From an uncultured Eggerthella sp. (lineage in GTDB: Bacteria > Actinomycetota > Coriobacteriia > Coriobacteriales > Eggerthellaceae), in assembly GCA_902464295.1 (NCBI GenBank), contig CABQIW010000006.1:1-59133 (forward strand): 59,133 nt of DNA, given 5' to 3'. Under the pieces are notes generated by a model that had not been told where the DNA came from, searched no databases, and worked only from the letters and a program-made list of their open reading frames with translations. Below are positions 7,428 to 16,800 of the stretch, piece after piece. The position numbers were made by a program, and so were the translations under genes. Within the stretch, counting starts at the first letter, position 1. Every line of letters starts with the position of its first letter.

Positions 7428-8378
7428 ATGAATACCACGATAATTCCCCAGGAAACTTCAATAGCGCTTATTTCTGGAGGTAAGAGCGGCGAACGTGAAA
7501 TCTCGCTGGTTTCTGGTAGCGCAGTCTATGATGCGCTCACAGATGCAGGGTTTTCGGTCACGCAGATCGATCCTGCTAAAAAAGAAGACCTGGTCACGCT
7601 CGTTTCCGGAGACTTCGACGTCGCATTTTTGGCACTTCATGGAAAGCTTGGCGAAGACGGTACGATCCAAGGAATGCTCGAGATTCTTGGTATCCCCTAC
7701 ACGGGTCCTGGTGTTTGGTCGAGCGCAACTGCGATCGACAAACCCAAAACGAAGATCATCTATGAACAGGTAGGAGTGCCCACACCTCGAGCAGTCCTTC
7801 TTCACTCTCCCGACCAGATGACGGCAGAAGATATCGAGCGAGAGTTCGGCAGCTCTTGCGTTATCAAAGCGGCAACCGAAGGGAGCGCGCTTGGCGTATA
7901 CCTCTGCAATTGCCGTGAAGAGATCGAATCGGCTCTTAAGAACGTCTTTGAGATCGATGACCAGGCGCTGGTCGAAACGATGATCCAAGGAGATGAATAC
8001 ACGGTTGGCGTGCTCGGAACAGAGGACCCACAGGTTCTTCCCGTCATCCAGATCATTCCGATCAACGAATTCTACGATTTCGAGTCGAAGTATGCCGAAG
8101 GAGGCTCGAAGCATATCTGCCCGGCTCCATTGAGCGAAGAACTTACCAAAAAAGCTCAGAACATCGCTCTTCTTGCACATAAAGGCCTGGAATGCAGCGG
8201 AGTTTCACGCACTGACCTGCTGCTCGATAGCGAAGGCAATTTCTACGCGCTTGAGACCAATACGATCCCTGGCATGACGCCGACTTCGCTTTTGCCTGAT
8301 GCGGCGCGTGTTGCCGGTATGGATTTCACTCAGCTGTGTATCGCGCTCATCGAAGACGCGATCGCACGCACGCGCTAG
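7428..8378 (+). CDS. ddl: D-alanine--D-alanine ligase
   Basis: A 316-residue ATP-grasp enzyme that joins two D-alanines for the peptidoglycan stem peptide. Family features: the N-terminal GGKSGEREISLVSG loop (residues 16-30), AFLALHGKLGEDGTIQG, the GIPYTGPGVWSSATAIDKPKTK segment (split here by its length), and the metal-binding YALETNTIPGMTPTSLLP near 277-294. A -10 element TATACT lies at 7373-7378. The stop codon overlaps the stop of the opposite-strand gene within a shared CTAG. A second, shorter-lived relative (ATP-grasp at 20072) exists in the window but is not a Ddl. Confidence 0.95.
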   Translation: MNTTIIPQETSIALISGGKSGEREISLVSGSAVYDALTDAGFSVTQIDPAKKEDLVTLVSGDFDVAFLALHGKLGEDGTIQGMLEILGIPYTGPGVWSSATAIDKPKTKIIYEQVGVPTPRAVLLHSPDQMTAEDIEREFGSSCVIKAATEGSALGVYLCNCREEIESALKNVFEIDDQALVETMIQGDEYTVGVLGTEDPQVLPVIQIIPINEFYDFESKYAEGGSKHICPAPLSEELTKKAQNIALLAHKGLECSGVSRTDLLLDSEGNFYALETNTIPGMTPTSLLPDAARVAGMDFTQLCIALIEDAIARTR

Positions 8379-9019
8379 AACATGCCGCAGGACTTCATCG
8401 CGAAGATCACAGCTACCACGAAGATGATTATGATCGCCCAGCTTATGATCGTGCATCCCACACGGGTCTTCCTTGCCTGATTCACCAGCTTATCGGTGGT
8501 GGTGCGCTCGGTCTTGATGAACGCTGAACCTTTTTTCAGCTTAGGGAGCGGGACACGCCCGGTGGGCACCCAAGCACCCTTGCTTTCGAGCACGCGTGAG
8601 ATGCCGCTATTCCCCAGGTCAAGCGCAGGACGAATGCCCTTTCCCAGTTCGTTGCCTATCGTTTTCACAAAGGTAGAGAACGCATCTTCATGCACAGGAT
8701 CATAGGAGATGATGGCTACCTGGCCCCAATATTCACCAGGTTTGGGTTCTTCCTTGAAGGCAACACAAGCAAGGAGCGCGACCGTTTTCCAGCCTTTTGC
8801 GTTGCAAAGGTCGACCTGCTTTGCCGTCTTTTCATCCAAAACACCCATGCGAAAGCCAAAAGGATTCACGATCCACGCTTGGCGCTTATTGCCGCTGTAG
8901 TCCATTTCGATGGTAAACGGATCGCCTACGATGTTATCGGAGTTCATAAATGCAGGCGCAGCCTTACGATCAGGGCATGTGAAGTCGGCATAGCTTCCGT
9001 AGTATCCGGTATCTGACAT
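8375..9019 (-). CDS. Uncharacterised protein with C-terminal membrane anchor
   Basis: A 214-residue protein I do not recognise. Residues 1-170 look globular, with aromatic-rich beta segments (QAWIVNPFGFRMGVLD, GEYWGQVAIISYDP) and no signal peptide. A Lys/Arg-rich stretch near 165-187 precedes a single hydrophobic helix, GCTIISWAIIIIFVVAVIFA, and a six-residue tail, so it is probably tail-anchored with the main domain in the cytoplasm. TAGGAG precedes the ATG. Its last codons overlap the ddl stop by four bases on the opposite strand. It is divergent from the DinG-type gene. Confidence 0.75.
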   Translation of the reverse strand: MSDTGYYGSYADFTCPDRKAAPAFMNSDNIVGDPFTIEMDYSGNKRQAWIVNPFGFRMGVLDEKTAKQVDLCNAKGWKTVALLACVAFKEEPKPGEYWGQVAIISYDPVHEDAFSTFVKTIGNELGKGIRPALDLGNSGISRVLESKGAWVPTGRVPLPKLKKGSAFIKTERTTTDKLVNQARKTRVGCTIISWAIIIIFVVAVIFAMKSCGMF

Positions 9020-9071
9020 GTTTTCTCCTAGGAGTCGTCTGATAGTGAGCGCGTATTCGTTGGTTAAATGA

Positions 9072-9077
9072 TAGTCT
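9072..9077 (+). promoter_or_regulatory. Putative -10 element of a leaderless dinG transcript
   Basis: TAGTCT ends seven bases before the ATG at 9085, with no Shine-Dalgarno between. If it is the -10 element, transcription starts at or within one or two bases of the ATG. Confidence 0.4.
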
Positions 9078-9084
9078 TAGCGCT

Positions 9085-12000
9085 ATGGAAAAACAAAATG
9101 AGACTGCAGAGTCATCGCTTAAAACATATATTCTCGAAAACACTCCTGCACGCATCCGTGAGCGTTATGCGCATCTGAAAGAATATGCTCAGACGCATAC
9201 CTTCGGCGCGCTCGATGCAGATGTGGTAGTGCTCGATACGGAAACCACGGGCTTTTCCTTCAACCATGACGAGCTCATCCAGATCGCGGCTGCCCGCATG
9301 TGCAATGGAGAGATCGTCGAATGGTACGTCACCTTCGTAAATCCAGGTAAAGAAATACCTGATGAAGTGGCTCATCTCACGAATATTCATGAAGAGGATG
9401 TTGCTGAAGCGTCCGATCCAGATACAGCGCTTGCAGGGCTTGTCGATTTCGTGGGGGACTCGCTTGTTGTTGCGCACAACGTCGGGTTCGACCGCACGTT
9501 CGTCACGAAACGGGCTGCAGGAGCTACGCTGAAGAACAACATTTGGATCGATTCGCTCGATCTTGCTCGCATCGCACTACCGCGCCTCAATTCTCATCGT
9601 TTGCTCGACCTCGTGCGCGCTTTTGGTGGGGCAGACTCAACCCATCGTGCCGATGACGATGTTGCGGCAACGTGCTTGGTTTATCGGGTCTTGCTCGCGG
9701 CGGTTGCGAATATGCCGGCACCACTTGTAGCTCACATTGCAGATATGGCTGATGTTGAACGTTGGAACTCGGTGTATGTGTTCAAGGAGCTTGCCAGTTC
9801 AGAGGCGGAACCGTATTCGCTCTTCAAGTCACGTAAGGCTCAGGTCGCTGAAGTGCAAGCCGATCTGTTCGGCACGTCAGAGCTTCGTGCCGATCAAGAA
9901 GCTGAGCTCGATCGAGCAGAAGCGCCGGTATTTGCAGCCGGGATCGCTTCAGCGCAGAACGTGCAACAACATGAATGTTTCACGGGAAACATTTCTAGTG
10001 ATCAACAACTAAACAACAATGAAACGCCAGTTCAACTGGGAGATACCGCAAAATCTCAATTGTCACATCCTTCAGAGAATGAAGAAGGATCCCGTCCTTT
10101 CGTTCTTGTTTCAGACAAGGAGATCGCGCAGGCGTTTGACCCAGAGGGCATCATTGGCAAGCTGTACGAAGACTATGAGCCACGCGAGCCACAGAAGCTC
10201 ATGGCGCTCTCTATCCAGCAGGCTCTTCGCAAAGGAGAGAATGCAGCGATCGAGGCAGGCACGGGAGTAGGGAAGTCCATGGCATACCTTTTGCCGCTTG
10301 CCTTGCTTGCCAAAGCGAACAACGTGCCCACAGGCGTTGCGACGAAAACGAATACTCTGCTCGATCAGCTAGTGAACAAAGAACTGCCTTTGTTGCAACA
10401 GGCGCTCGGTATATCGTATGCGTCGCTCAAAGGATTCACGCATTATCCTTGCTTGCGCAAGATTGAGCGCATCGATACACAAGGACCGCAGCAATACCTG
10501 GTCAATAACCAGATGGTCGATCAAGCACCAGCACTCGCGACGCTCCTTTCGTTCATTGAGCAGACCGATTATGACGATATCGACGGTCTTAAGCTCAACT
10601 TCAAAGCATTGCCGCGTTATCGCATCACCTCTACCAGTACGGAGTGTTTGCGCAGGAAGTGTCCCTTCTTCGGAAAATCGTGCTTTGTTCACGGAGCTCG
10701 TGCACGCGCAGAGCAGTGCGATATCGTAGTAACGAATCATAGCCTTCTGTTTTGGGATGCGCGTTTCGAGCACGGGCTGCTTCCGCCGATCCGCTACTGG
10801 GTCGTGGACGAGGCTCATAACGCTGAAGACGAGGCGCGCCGTGCATTCTCAACCAGTCTTTCGTCCGAGACAGTGAAGCGTTTGATTCGCACGCTGACCT
10901 CGGATTCTTCACGCTACAACCCACTCATTCGCGCTGAACGAGAGCAGGTGGTCGAAGAGGCGAAGACGCTCCTTTCAACCATGCTCTCCAAGACGCGCAA
11001 TGCGGGTGTGGCGTTTGCTATTGCCGCTGAAGAGTATTGCTTGAGCGTGAAGGATCTGCTGTATTTCGATACGGCGAACAAGCGTCAGCGCTACGAATAC
11101 CTCGATCTATGGCTCAATGAAGAGATCCGTCAGAGCTCGGTGTTCCAAGGCGTGCGATCGTGTGCGCAAGCTATGCAGAATACGCTTGAGAAGCTCATTG
11201 CTGCGATCCGCGATGTGGTGGCCTATTTCGAAGAGCTCGACCATTCTTCGAGTGCGCAGCGCGAGATCGCGCTCCTTGCGCTTGAACTGCGCGAACTGTA
11301 TGAGGCGCTCGATGTCATCTTTTTCACCAATAGAGAGAACCAGGTATATTCGGTACGCTTGAATCGTGCAAAGGACCAGATCAAAGATGCCTTTATGGCG
11401 CAGCCTCTCAACGTAGGGCAGAATCTCAACGAAGCGTTCTATTCGACTACCGATACGGTCATCTACACTTCTGCCACGCTTTCAGTGGATAACTCATTCG
11501 AGTCGTTCGTTCAGGCAATGGGCTTAAACGAAGGTGAGGCTTCACGAGCTGAGACGCTCCAGATCGAATCGACCTATGATTTCGACACTAATATGCGTGT
11601 TTATTTGCCTTCAGACATGCCAGAGCCCCAAGACCCAGCGTATCTTTCTACGCTTTCCGAGTTCCTCACTCGCCTGCATCTTGCCCAGGAAGGCTCGATG
11701 CTCACGCTCTTTACGAATCGAAAAGAGATGGAAGAATGCTTTGATCTGGCGAATCCGCAGATCAAAGCAGCAGGATTGCGCTTGGTGTGCCAAAAATGGG
11801 GAGTATCGGTCAAAGGCTTACGCGATGATTTCCTAAAAGACGAACATCTAAGCCTCTTCGCCTTGAAGAGCTTTTGGGAGGGCTTCGATGCTCCTGGCGC
11901 CACTCTTAAAGGGGTAGTGATACCCAAGCTTCCCTTCGGGCTTCCTACCGACCCACTCTCTTGCGAGCGCGAACTTCATGATTCTCGTGCCTGGGCTCAC

Positions 12001-12201
12001 TTCTCTTTGCCTCAAGCGGTGATCGCGATCAAGCAGGCGGTGGGGCGTCTCATTCGCACTTCAAGCGATAAGGGAATCGTGGTGCTGGCCGATAAACGCC
12101 TGGTCACAAAGCATTATGGGAAGAAATTCCTCAATTCGCTCCCAACAAGAAACATTGTTTCGCTCACGATGGACGAGATCATTGAAGAAATCGAAGCATA
12201 A
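9085..12201 (+). CDS. dinG: DinG-family helicase with N-terminal DEDDh exonuclease domain
   Basis: A 1038-residue fusion protein. Residues 45-215 form a DnaQ-like 3'-5' exonuclease: DTETTG (D51, E53), AHNVGFDRTFV near 130, and HRADDDVAATC near 185. After an acidic linker (about 230-360) comes an XPD/DinG superfamily 2 helicase: Walker A GTGVGKS near 393-399, four Cys between about 456 and 532 (CLRK...CLRRKCPFFGKSC) likely holding a 4Fe-4S cluster, DEAHNAED near 574, and QAVGRLIRT motif VI near 980. Bacillus-type DinG has the same order. It probably acts in DNA repair or replication restart. A near-perfect parS lies in the linker. Leaderless start likely. Confidence 0.9.
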   Translation: MEKQNETAESSLKTYILENTPARIRERYAHLKEYAQTHTFGALDADVVVLDTETTGFSFNHDELIQIAAARMCNGEIVEWYVTFVNPGKEIPDEVAHLTNIHEEDVAEASDPDTALAGLVDFVGDSLVVAHNVGFDRTFVTKRAAGATLKNNIWIDSLDLARIALPRLNSHRLLDLVRAFGGADSTHRADDDVAATCLVYRVLLAAVANMPAPLVAHIADMADVERWNSVYVFKELASSEAEPYSLFKSRKAQVAEVQADLFGTSELRADQEAELDRAEAPVFAAGIASAQNVQQHECFTGNISSDQQLNNNETPVQLGDTAKSQLSHPSENEEGSRPFVLVSDKEIAQAFDPEGIIGKLYEDYEPREPQKLMALSIQQALRKGENAAIEAGTGVGKSMAYLLPLALLAKANNVPTGVATKTNTLLDQLVNKELPLLQQALGISYASLKGFTHYPCLRKIERIDTQGPQQYLVNNQMVDQAPALATLLSFIEQTDYDDIDGLKLNFKALPRYRITSTSTECLRRKCPFFGKSCFVHGARARAEQCDIVVTNHSLLFWDARFEHGLLPPIRYWVVDEAHNAEDEARRAFSTSLSSETVKRLIRTLTSDSSRYNPLIRAEREQVVEEAKTLLSTMLSKTRNAGVAFAIAAEEYCLSVKDLLYFDTANKRQRYEYLDLWLNEEIRQSSVFQGVRSCAQAMQNTLEKLIAAIRDVVAYFEELDHSSSAQREIALLALELRELYEALDVIFFTNRENQVYSVRLNRAKDQIKDAFMAQPLNVGQNLNEAFYSTTDTVIYTSATLSVDNSFESFVQAMGLNEGEASRAETLQIESTYDFDTNMRVYLPSDMPEPQDPAYLSTLSEFLTRLHLAQEGSMLTLFTNRKEMEECFDLANPQIKAAGLRLVCQKWGVSVKGLRDDFLKDEHLSLFALKSFWEGFDAPGATLKGVVIPKLPFGLPTDPLSCERELHDSRAWAHFSLPQAVIAIKQAVGRLIRTSSDKGIVVLADKRLVTKHYGKKFLNSLPTRNIVSLTMDEIIEEIEA
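9976..9991. other. parS site 3 (one mismatch), inside dinG
   Basis: TGTTTCACGGGAAACA, one substitution (T to G) from consensus. It is read as CFTGN in the disordered linker of the DinG protein, a place where the coding cost is small. Confidence 0.85.
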
Positions 12202-13546
12202 GAATACTGATCAAGACTACCTTCATGTTGTCGAGTTCTCGCAAGGTAAACCTAACGAGATCTCGTTCAATGTGCTCGGGAAGAAATCGTCTACTTCTGC
12301 AGACTCTGAGAAGAAAGGCATCAGGGGACGTTTTCGTCGCAAGAGCAAGGGAAGCTACGAGGGCTTCGGTGCATCTATGGCGCTTGGAAGTGGAGAAAAT
12401 GCACCCCTCAAAGATGCACTTTCCCGTGATGCTTCATCGGAATCAGGTGTTTCACGTGAGACGACAACAAGCGTGTCATCTGGAAAAACGCGAGGGAAAC
12501 ATGCACAACCCGCGCAAAAGCGCTTCGGCAGGCAGACCGAAGAGGCGCTCTTTCTTCCTAATGCCTCAGGGTTCAGTGCAGAAGCCCATGCAGAGATTAG
12601 CCGTCGACAAAAAAAGCGTTCGCGGAGTCGCCTTATCAGCATATTGCTGGTGGTTTTAGTTGTTGCGATGCTTGCGACGTTCGCTGGAATGTGGCTCTAT
12701 CAGGAGTACGAAAAGAACCGCTCGAATCGCGAACTTATCGAACAAGCATGTGCGTACATTGAAGAAAGCGATCAAACTCTCGTTGCTATCGATGAGTTCT
12801 TTACGCAGCCGTTTGCAGATGACACGATCGCCCGCGCCGAGCAGCTCCAGAGTCAAATCCCTCACGCGCTCGAGTTGCTTGAAAATGCGAAAAAATATGC
12901 CATACGCGCTGATGAGGCCATAGAGGGCTCTACAACCGACAAGGAAGCGGCGCAAAGTGCCTACAACACGATTGTTTCACGTGAAACAATGTTTGACGTT
13001 GCGAGCAAGAAGCTTGCAGTGGATATCGATGCCAAGAACGCCATGGATGATCTTGCTCTTGTTGAGAAGAGCATCGATGATGCCCAGTATCTTTTAGCTC
13101 AGGCCGCTACTACTGTCCAACAAACGTCGCCCGAGACAGTTGCTCAGTCAACCGAGTGGCTCACCGAAGCTCAAGAAACGCTCCAAAATGCCCAGACAGC
13201 GCTGAACGAAGCTGCAGAGCTCTTCCCTCAGGGGGATTTCTCTCTCTACGGCGATTATTTAACGAAGCGTCTTGAAGAGATCAACTTCGGACTCCTTTCG
13301 AATGAAGCGATTCTGATCCAGGATCGCAAAACAGCTGAAAAGAACAATGATCTTTACAATAAGGCCGATACTGCTTCGGTCGAGCTGGCGCAAAAATTCC
13401 CTGAAACGTTCGCCCAGCCTCTCGTTGATGCCTATGCTCAGGCAAGCTCAGAACTCGATAATCAGTTGATGCAACTTCGTAACGACGTTGGAAGATACGA
13501 TTCTTTCTTACGTGAGTATCTCGGCAATGAAACTCAAGAATCGTAG
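12182..13546 (+). CDS. Membrane-anchored coiled-coil protein of unknown function carrying parS sites
   Basis: About 454 residues if it starts at TTG 12182, just inside the dinG 3' end; the frame is open to 12116 and no ATG fits well, so the start is uncertain. The first 150 residues are basic, Ser/Lys/Arg-rich and probably disordered. One transmembrane helix, LISILLVVLVVAMLATFAGMW, spans about 151-173. The rest is long alpha-helical, Glu/Gln/Ala-rich sequence likely forming coiled coils outside the cell. The gene contains a perfect parS (12973) and a degenerate one (12448), so ParB could spread over it. Function unknown; an envelope-chromosome link is speculation. Confidence 0.7.
   Translation: MKKSKHKNTDQDYLHVVEFSQGKPNEISFNVLGKKSSTSADSEKKGIRGRFRRKSKGSYEGFGASMALGSGENAPLKDALSRDASSESGVSRETTTSVSSGKTRGKHAQPAQKRFGRQTEEALFLPNASGFSAEAHAEISRRQKKRSRSRLISILLVVLVVAMLATFAGMWLYQEYEKNRSNRELIEQACAYIEESDQTLVAIDEFFTQPFADDTIARAEQLQSQIPHALELLENAKKYAIRADEAIEGSTTDKEAAQSAYNTIVSRETMFDVASKKLAVDIDAKNAMDDLALVEKSIDDAQYLLAQAATTVQQTSPETVAQSTEWLTEAQETLQNAQTALNEAAELFPQGDFSLYGDYLTKRLEEINFGLLSNEAILIQDRKTAEKNNDLYNKADTASVELAQKFPETFAQPLVDAYAQASSELDNQLMQLRNDVGRYDSFLREYLGNETQES
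12448..12463. other. parS site 4 (two mismatches)
   Basis: TGTTTCACGTGAGACG, with the left half perfect and two changes in the right half. Encodes GVSRET in the disordered N-terminus of the coiled-coil protein. Confidence 0.6.
12973..12988. other. parS site 5 (perfect), inside a gene
   Basis: TGTTTCACGTGAAACA in the coding region of the coiled-coil protein, read as VSRET. It is about 10 kb from parS1. Confidence 0.96.
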
Positions 13547-13576
13547 CGTAAAAGAATTGTTCAGGGCAGTTTAAGC

Positions 13577-13593
13577 ACTATTTTGAGAATAGT
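13577..13593 (+). terminator. Weak hairpin in the 13547-13829 gap
   Basis: ACTATT, loop TTGAG, AATAGT. No T run follows, so termination is doubtful. The rest of the 283-base gap is AT-rich and I see no gene; a TTGTAC/TATACT pair (13721, 13739) is too closely spaced for a normal promoter. Confidence 0.3.
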
Positions 13594-13829
13594 TCGTGTA
13601 TTAAAAGGAGAAAAGAGCAGGACAGCTTTTTGAGAGGTCATGCTGCTTCAGGTCGCTGTACGTAACAAGTGCAAAAACCGCCTAGATTACAAATTAAACA
13701 GATTCAAGTTCGATGGTCGGTTGTACAGTCAAATGGCGTATACTAAAACCAAATATCTGAATACCTTTTTTCAAGGTAAAGAAGAATATAAGCAACACAG
13801 ACATCGCCTTGAAAACGAGAGGGCATTTC

Positions 13830-16800
13830 ATGACAGACATGATGGACGATATCGCGCATCTTTCACAGGAAATAGGGCCGCGTCCTGCGGGAACCGAAGA
13901 GGAACAACAGGCTGCGTTATATATCGCCGACGAGCTACAGAAAAGTGCAGGTTTTTCGACCATCGTTGAAGATGTTTCTTGTGCGTCAAATGGGAACACG
14001 GTACGAGCGATCTGTTTTGGGCTTGCGTTTGTCTGTGCGCTCTTGCCCATCGTCTTCCCTGTTCTCTCGATCCCAGGTTTCATCATCGGATTTCTTGCTG
14101 CTGCTCTTTTTGCCTGTGAGGTGTTCGGTAAACCCATCCTTTCGCGTTTTCTGCGTAGCGGCGTGAGTCAAAACGTTGTTGCAAAATACAATCCGCTTTC
14201 TATCACGAACACCAACAAACGTCGCAAGATCATTCTTGTAACGCACTACGATAGCGCACGTGTCGCAACGGAATATCAAGGCATCATCGGCCGTTACCTG
14301 CCGATCATTCACAATGTGTGCGCTATTACGTTGGTAGTCGCGCCACTTGTGCTTCTTATCAAGGCAGTGTTCTTCGCCAGCGAAGCTGGTGGTTTTGCTA
14401 TTGTGCTCTTGGTATTGCAGATCATCTGCGTTGTTATCTTGGCGCTCCCGCTCGCAAGCATTATCAAAACGCGTTTTTCTGCCTATAACGACGCTGCGAA
14501 CAACGATGCTTCTGGTGTAGCCGTGCTTCTTGATGTTGCACGTACGGTCGGAAACGGCCTGGTGAGCAAAGAGGAAATGGAAGAACGAGCACGTGAAGCA
14601 GGCGTAGAGGTCCACGGGGAAGATGCTGCATACGAAGCTGGTGTTGTTCCTGATGGTGTTGAAGTCACCTATCAAGCCCGCGAGAGCCGCATGACTCCTG
14701 AAGAGTCGCTTGCTGCTGCAAAAGCAGCTATTGCAGCGCTTACGGGTAAGCCGGTCGCAGATAAGGTTCCTCTGTCCGATATTTCATCCAAGCTCGTTCA
14801 ACATGGCGGGTTGGAAGATACTGCGGAGGAAGCGGCAGCTGCAGCAGTGCATTTTGCGGTGGAAGAAGAGGATCCGCTGCGCTATAAGCCGAGCAACATG
14901 AAATCAGCAGTGTCTGCTTCTACGCCAGCGTCCTCAGAGAAGGCCACTACGGCGCCTTCTCAAATAGCGTCCGAACAAAACACCGAGCAGCCTGCTGAAA
15001 CACAGGAATCTTTCGTGCGCGAGTCTGTTGAGGCGCTGCAACCAGGAGCCACTGGTATGGGCAGTTCTTATCAGAAGCAGGTTCCTTCATGGGCTCGTGC
15101 TGCTCAAGAAAAAGCACACGCGAATAAACCTGATCTGGCGCGCGAGGCAAATGTCTCGCGTTCTCGTTTTGCCGACGCGCCCGCAGCGCATATGGCAGAT
15201 GCTGCACGTCAGCGCAATGCTGGCCCCACGATAGCCGAACGTTTGGCAGAGCAAAATGCCGTTGCTGCTACTGCTGCAGAAGCTGGGGCTGTACAAGAAG
15301 AACCTGTCTATCAAGAGCCTGAATCTGAACTGGCAAAACGTGTGGCTGCTCTGCGTCAGGAGATCGATGGAGCGGCAGCTCCTCTCTTGAAGAGATCACC
15401 GCATGAAGCTGAGGAAGGCGTAGCCCCTGCAGAGGAGACTATCGTTCGGGAGCAAGAAGTTATTGCTGAGAAGCCCACGCCTGCCGTATCTGTTGCTTCA
15501 CGTGCAACCGAAGGTGAAAAGCTAGAGGATAACTTTGAAGAAGTCGATGAAGCGTTCATTTCTGAAGAGCCGGTCATCATTCCTGTCATGGAGGAGGACG
15601 CTCCTGCTCCTGTATCGCGCAAGAGTTCGGTGAAGCGCAAGACCGCATCCCATCGTGCTCATACGAAAAGGAATGGCATTGGCGGTTTCCTAAATCGTGC
15701 TTCAGACATGGTTAGCTCTGCAGCGTCAAAAGTTACACATCGTCATGAAGACGAATCAGAGATCGATCAGCCCGTCGATGAGTATTACGATGAGGTAGAA
15801 GTCGACGGTCGCACGATCGCAATGTCGCCTATCGATGTTGAGCAATTTAACGAAGAAGAGGTGTTCTCTGCGGCTGAAGAGGGCTCTTCAAACCAGGTAT
15901 CACTGCAAGAAACTACGATTTCACCTGCGGTCTTCGACGAAGATGCGATCTATGCAGAAGAGAGCATCGATTCCACCCAAGCCGAGATCGATTACGAAAC
16001 GGCACCTGTTTCTCCGATCATGGGTATGGAAGATATGGGTACGGCAAGCACGTCAGTCGCTCAGGAGAGCGATGATGCTTCGCAGTCCGATCGTCATGTG
16101 ATCGTGCTGCCTGATGTGGTTGCTCCAGTAGGCGGCTCAATAGAGAGCGCCAAACAACGTGCGCCCATGGCAGCCGATGACGAAAAGACCATGCCACAGC
16201 CTGCATTGCTTTCTAACATGTTGCCGCGCATCGGCGCTGATCAGCCTCAACGTCAAACAGAGACGCAGGCGAGCGAACAACGCACGCTCTTCAAGACACC
16301 TGGCCTTGAATTGCCTGATTTCAACACGAGCGATTTCGAACGTATTACAGTCCCTCCGATTGACGTAGTAGGAAGCGATACCGCCACCAGCTCTTCAAAC
16401 GAAACGCTTGGTACAACGCTTACCGATCTGTACGTTGATGAGGACGCGTTCGCTCCTTCTTCAGGGTCGGCAGGAAACACGGGCACCTTTGCTGATGTCG
16501 GCACTGAACTGAGCGAAGAGTATGTCACTGAAGACGATTACATCGATGACGCTGATGACTCTGTCTACGAAGAAGGCTATACGCAGACAGGAGCGTTTGC
16601 TGGTCCCGACTATGTTGAAATGCCTAAATCGCGTGTTGGCCGTATTTTTGGCCGTTTTGGCAAAAAGAAAAAATCACAAGATGAGCAGTCTGTACGCGAA
16701 TGGGTAGATGTTGATGCATCGTACGAAGCTCAGAGTGTAGGCAGAGAGCGCGGTAGCTGGGAAAGCTTCCGTTCTGATGATGATCTTGATGCTGAATTCA

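Noticed and set aside
13721..13744. Promoter TTGTAC/TATACT before the M28 gene
   Set aside because: The spacer is only 12 bases, too short for a normal promoter.
15496..15507. parS-like CTTCACGTGCAA in the M28 gene
   Set aside because: Outer bases of the palindrome do not match (no TGTTTC/GAAACA).
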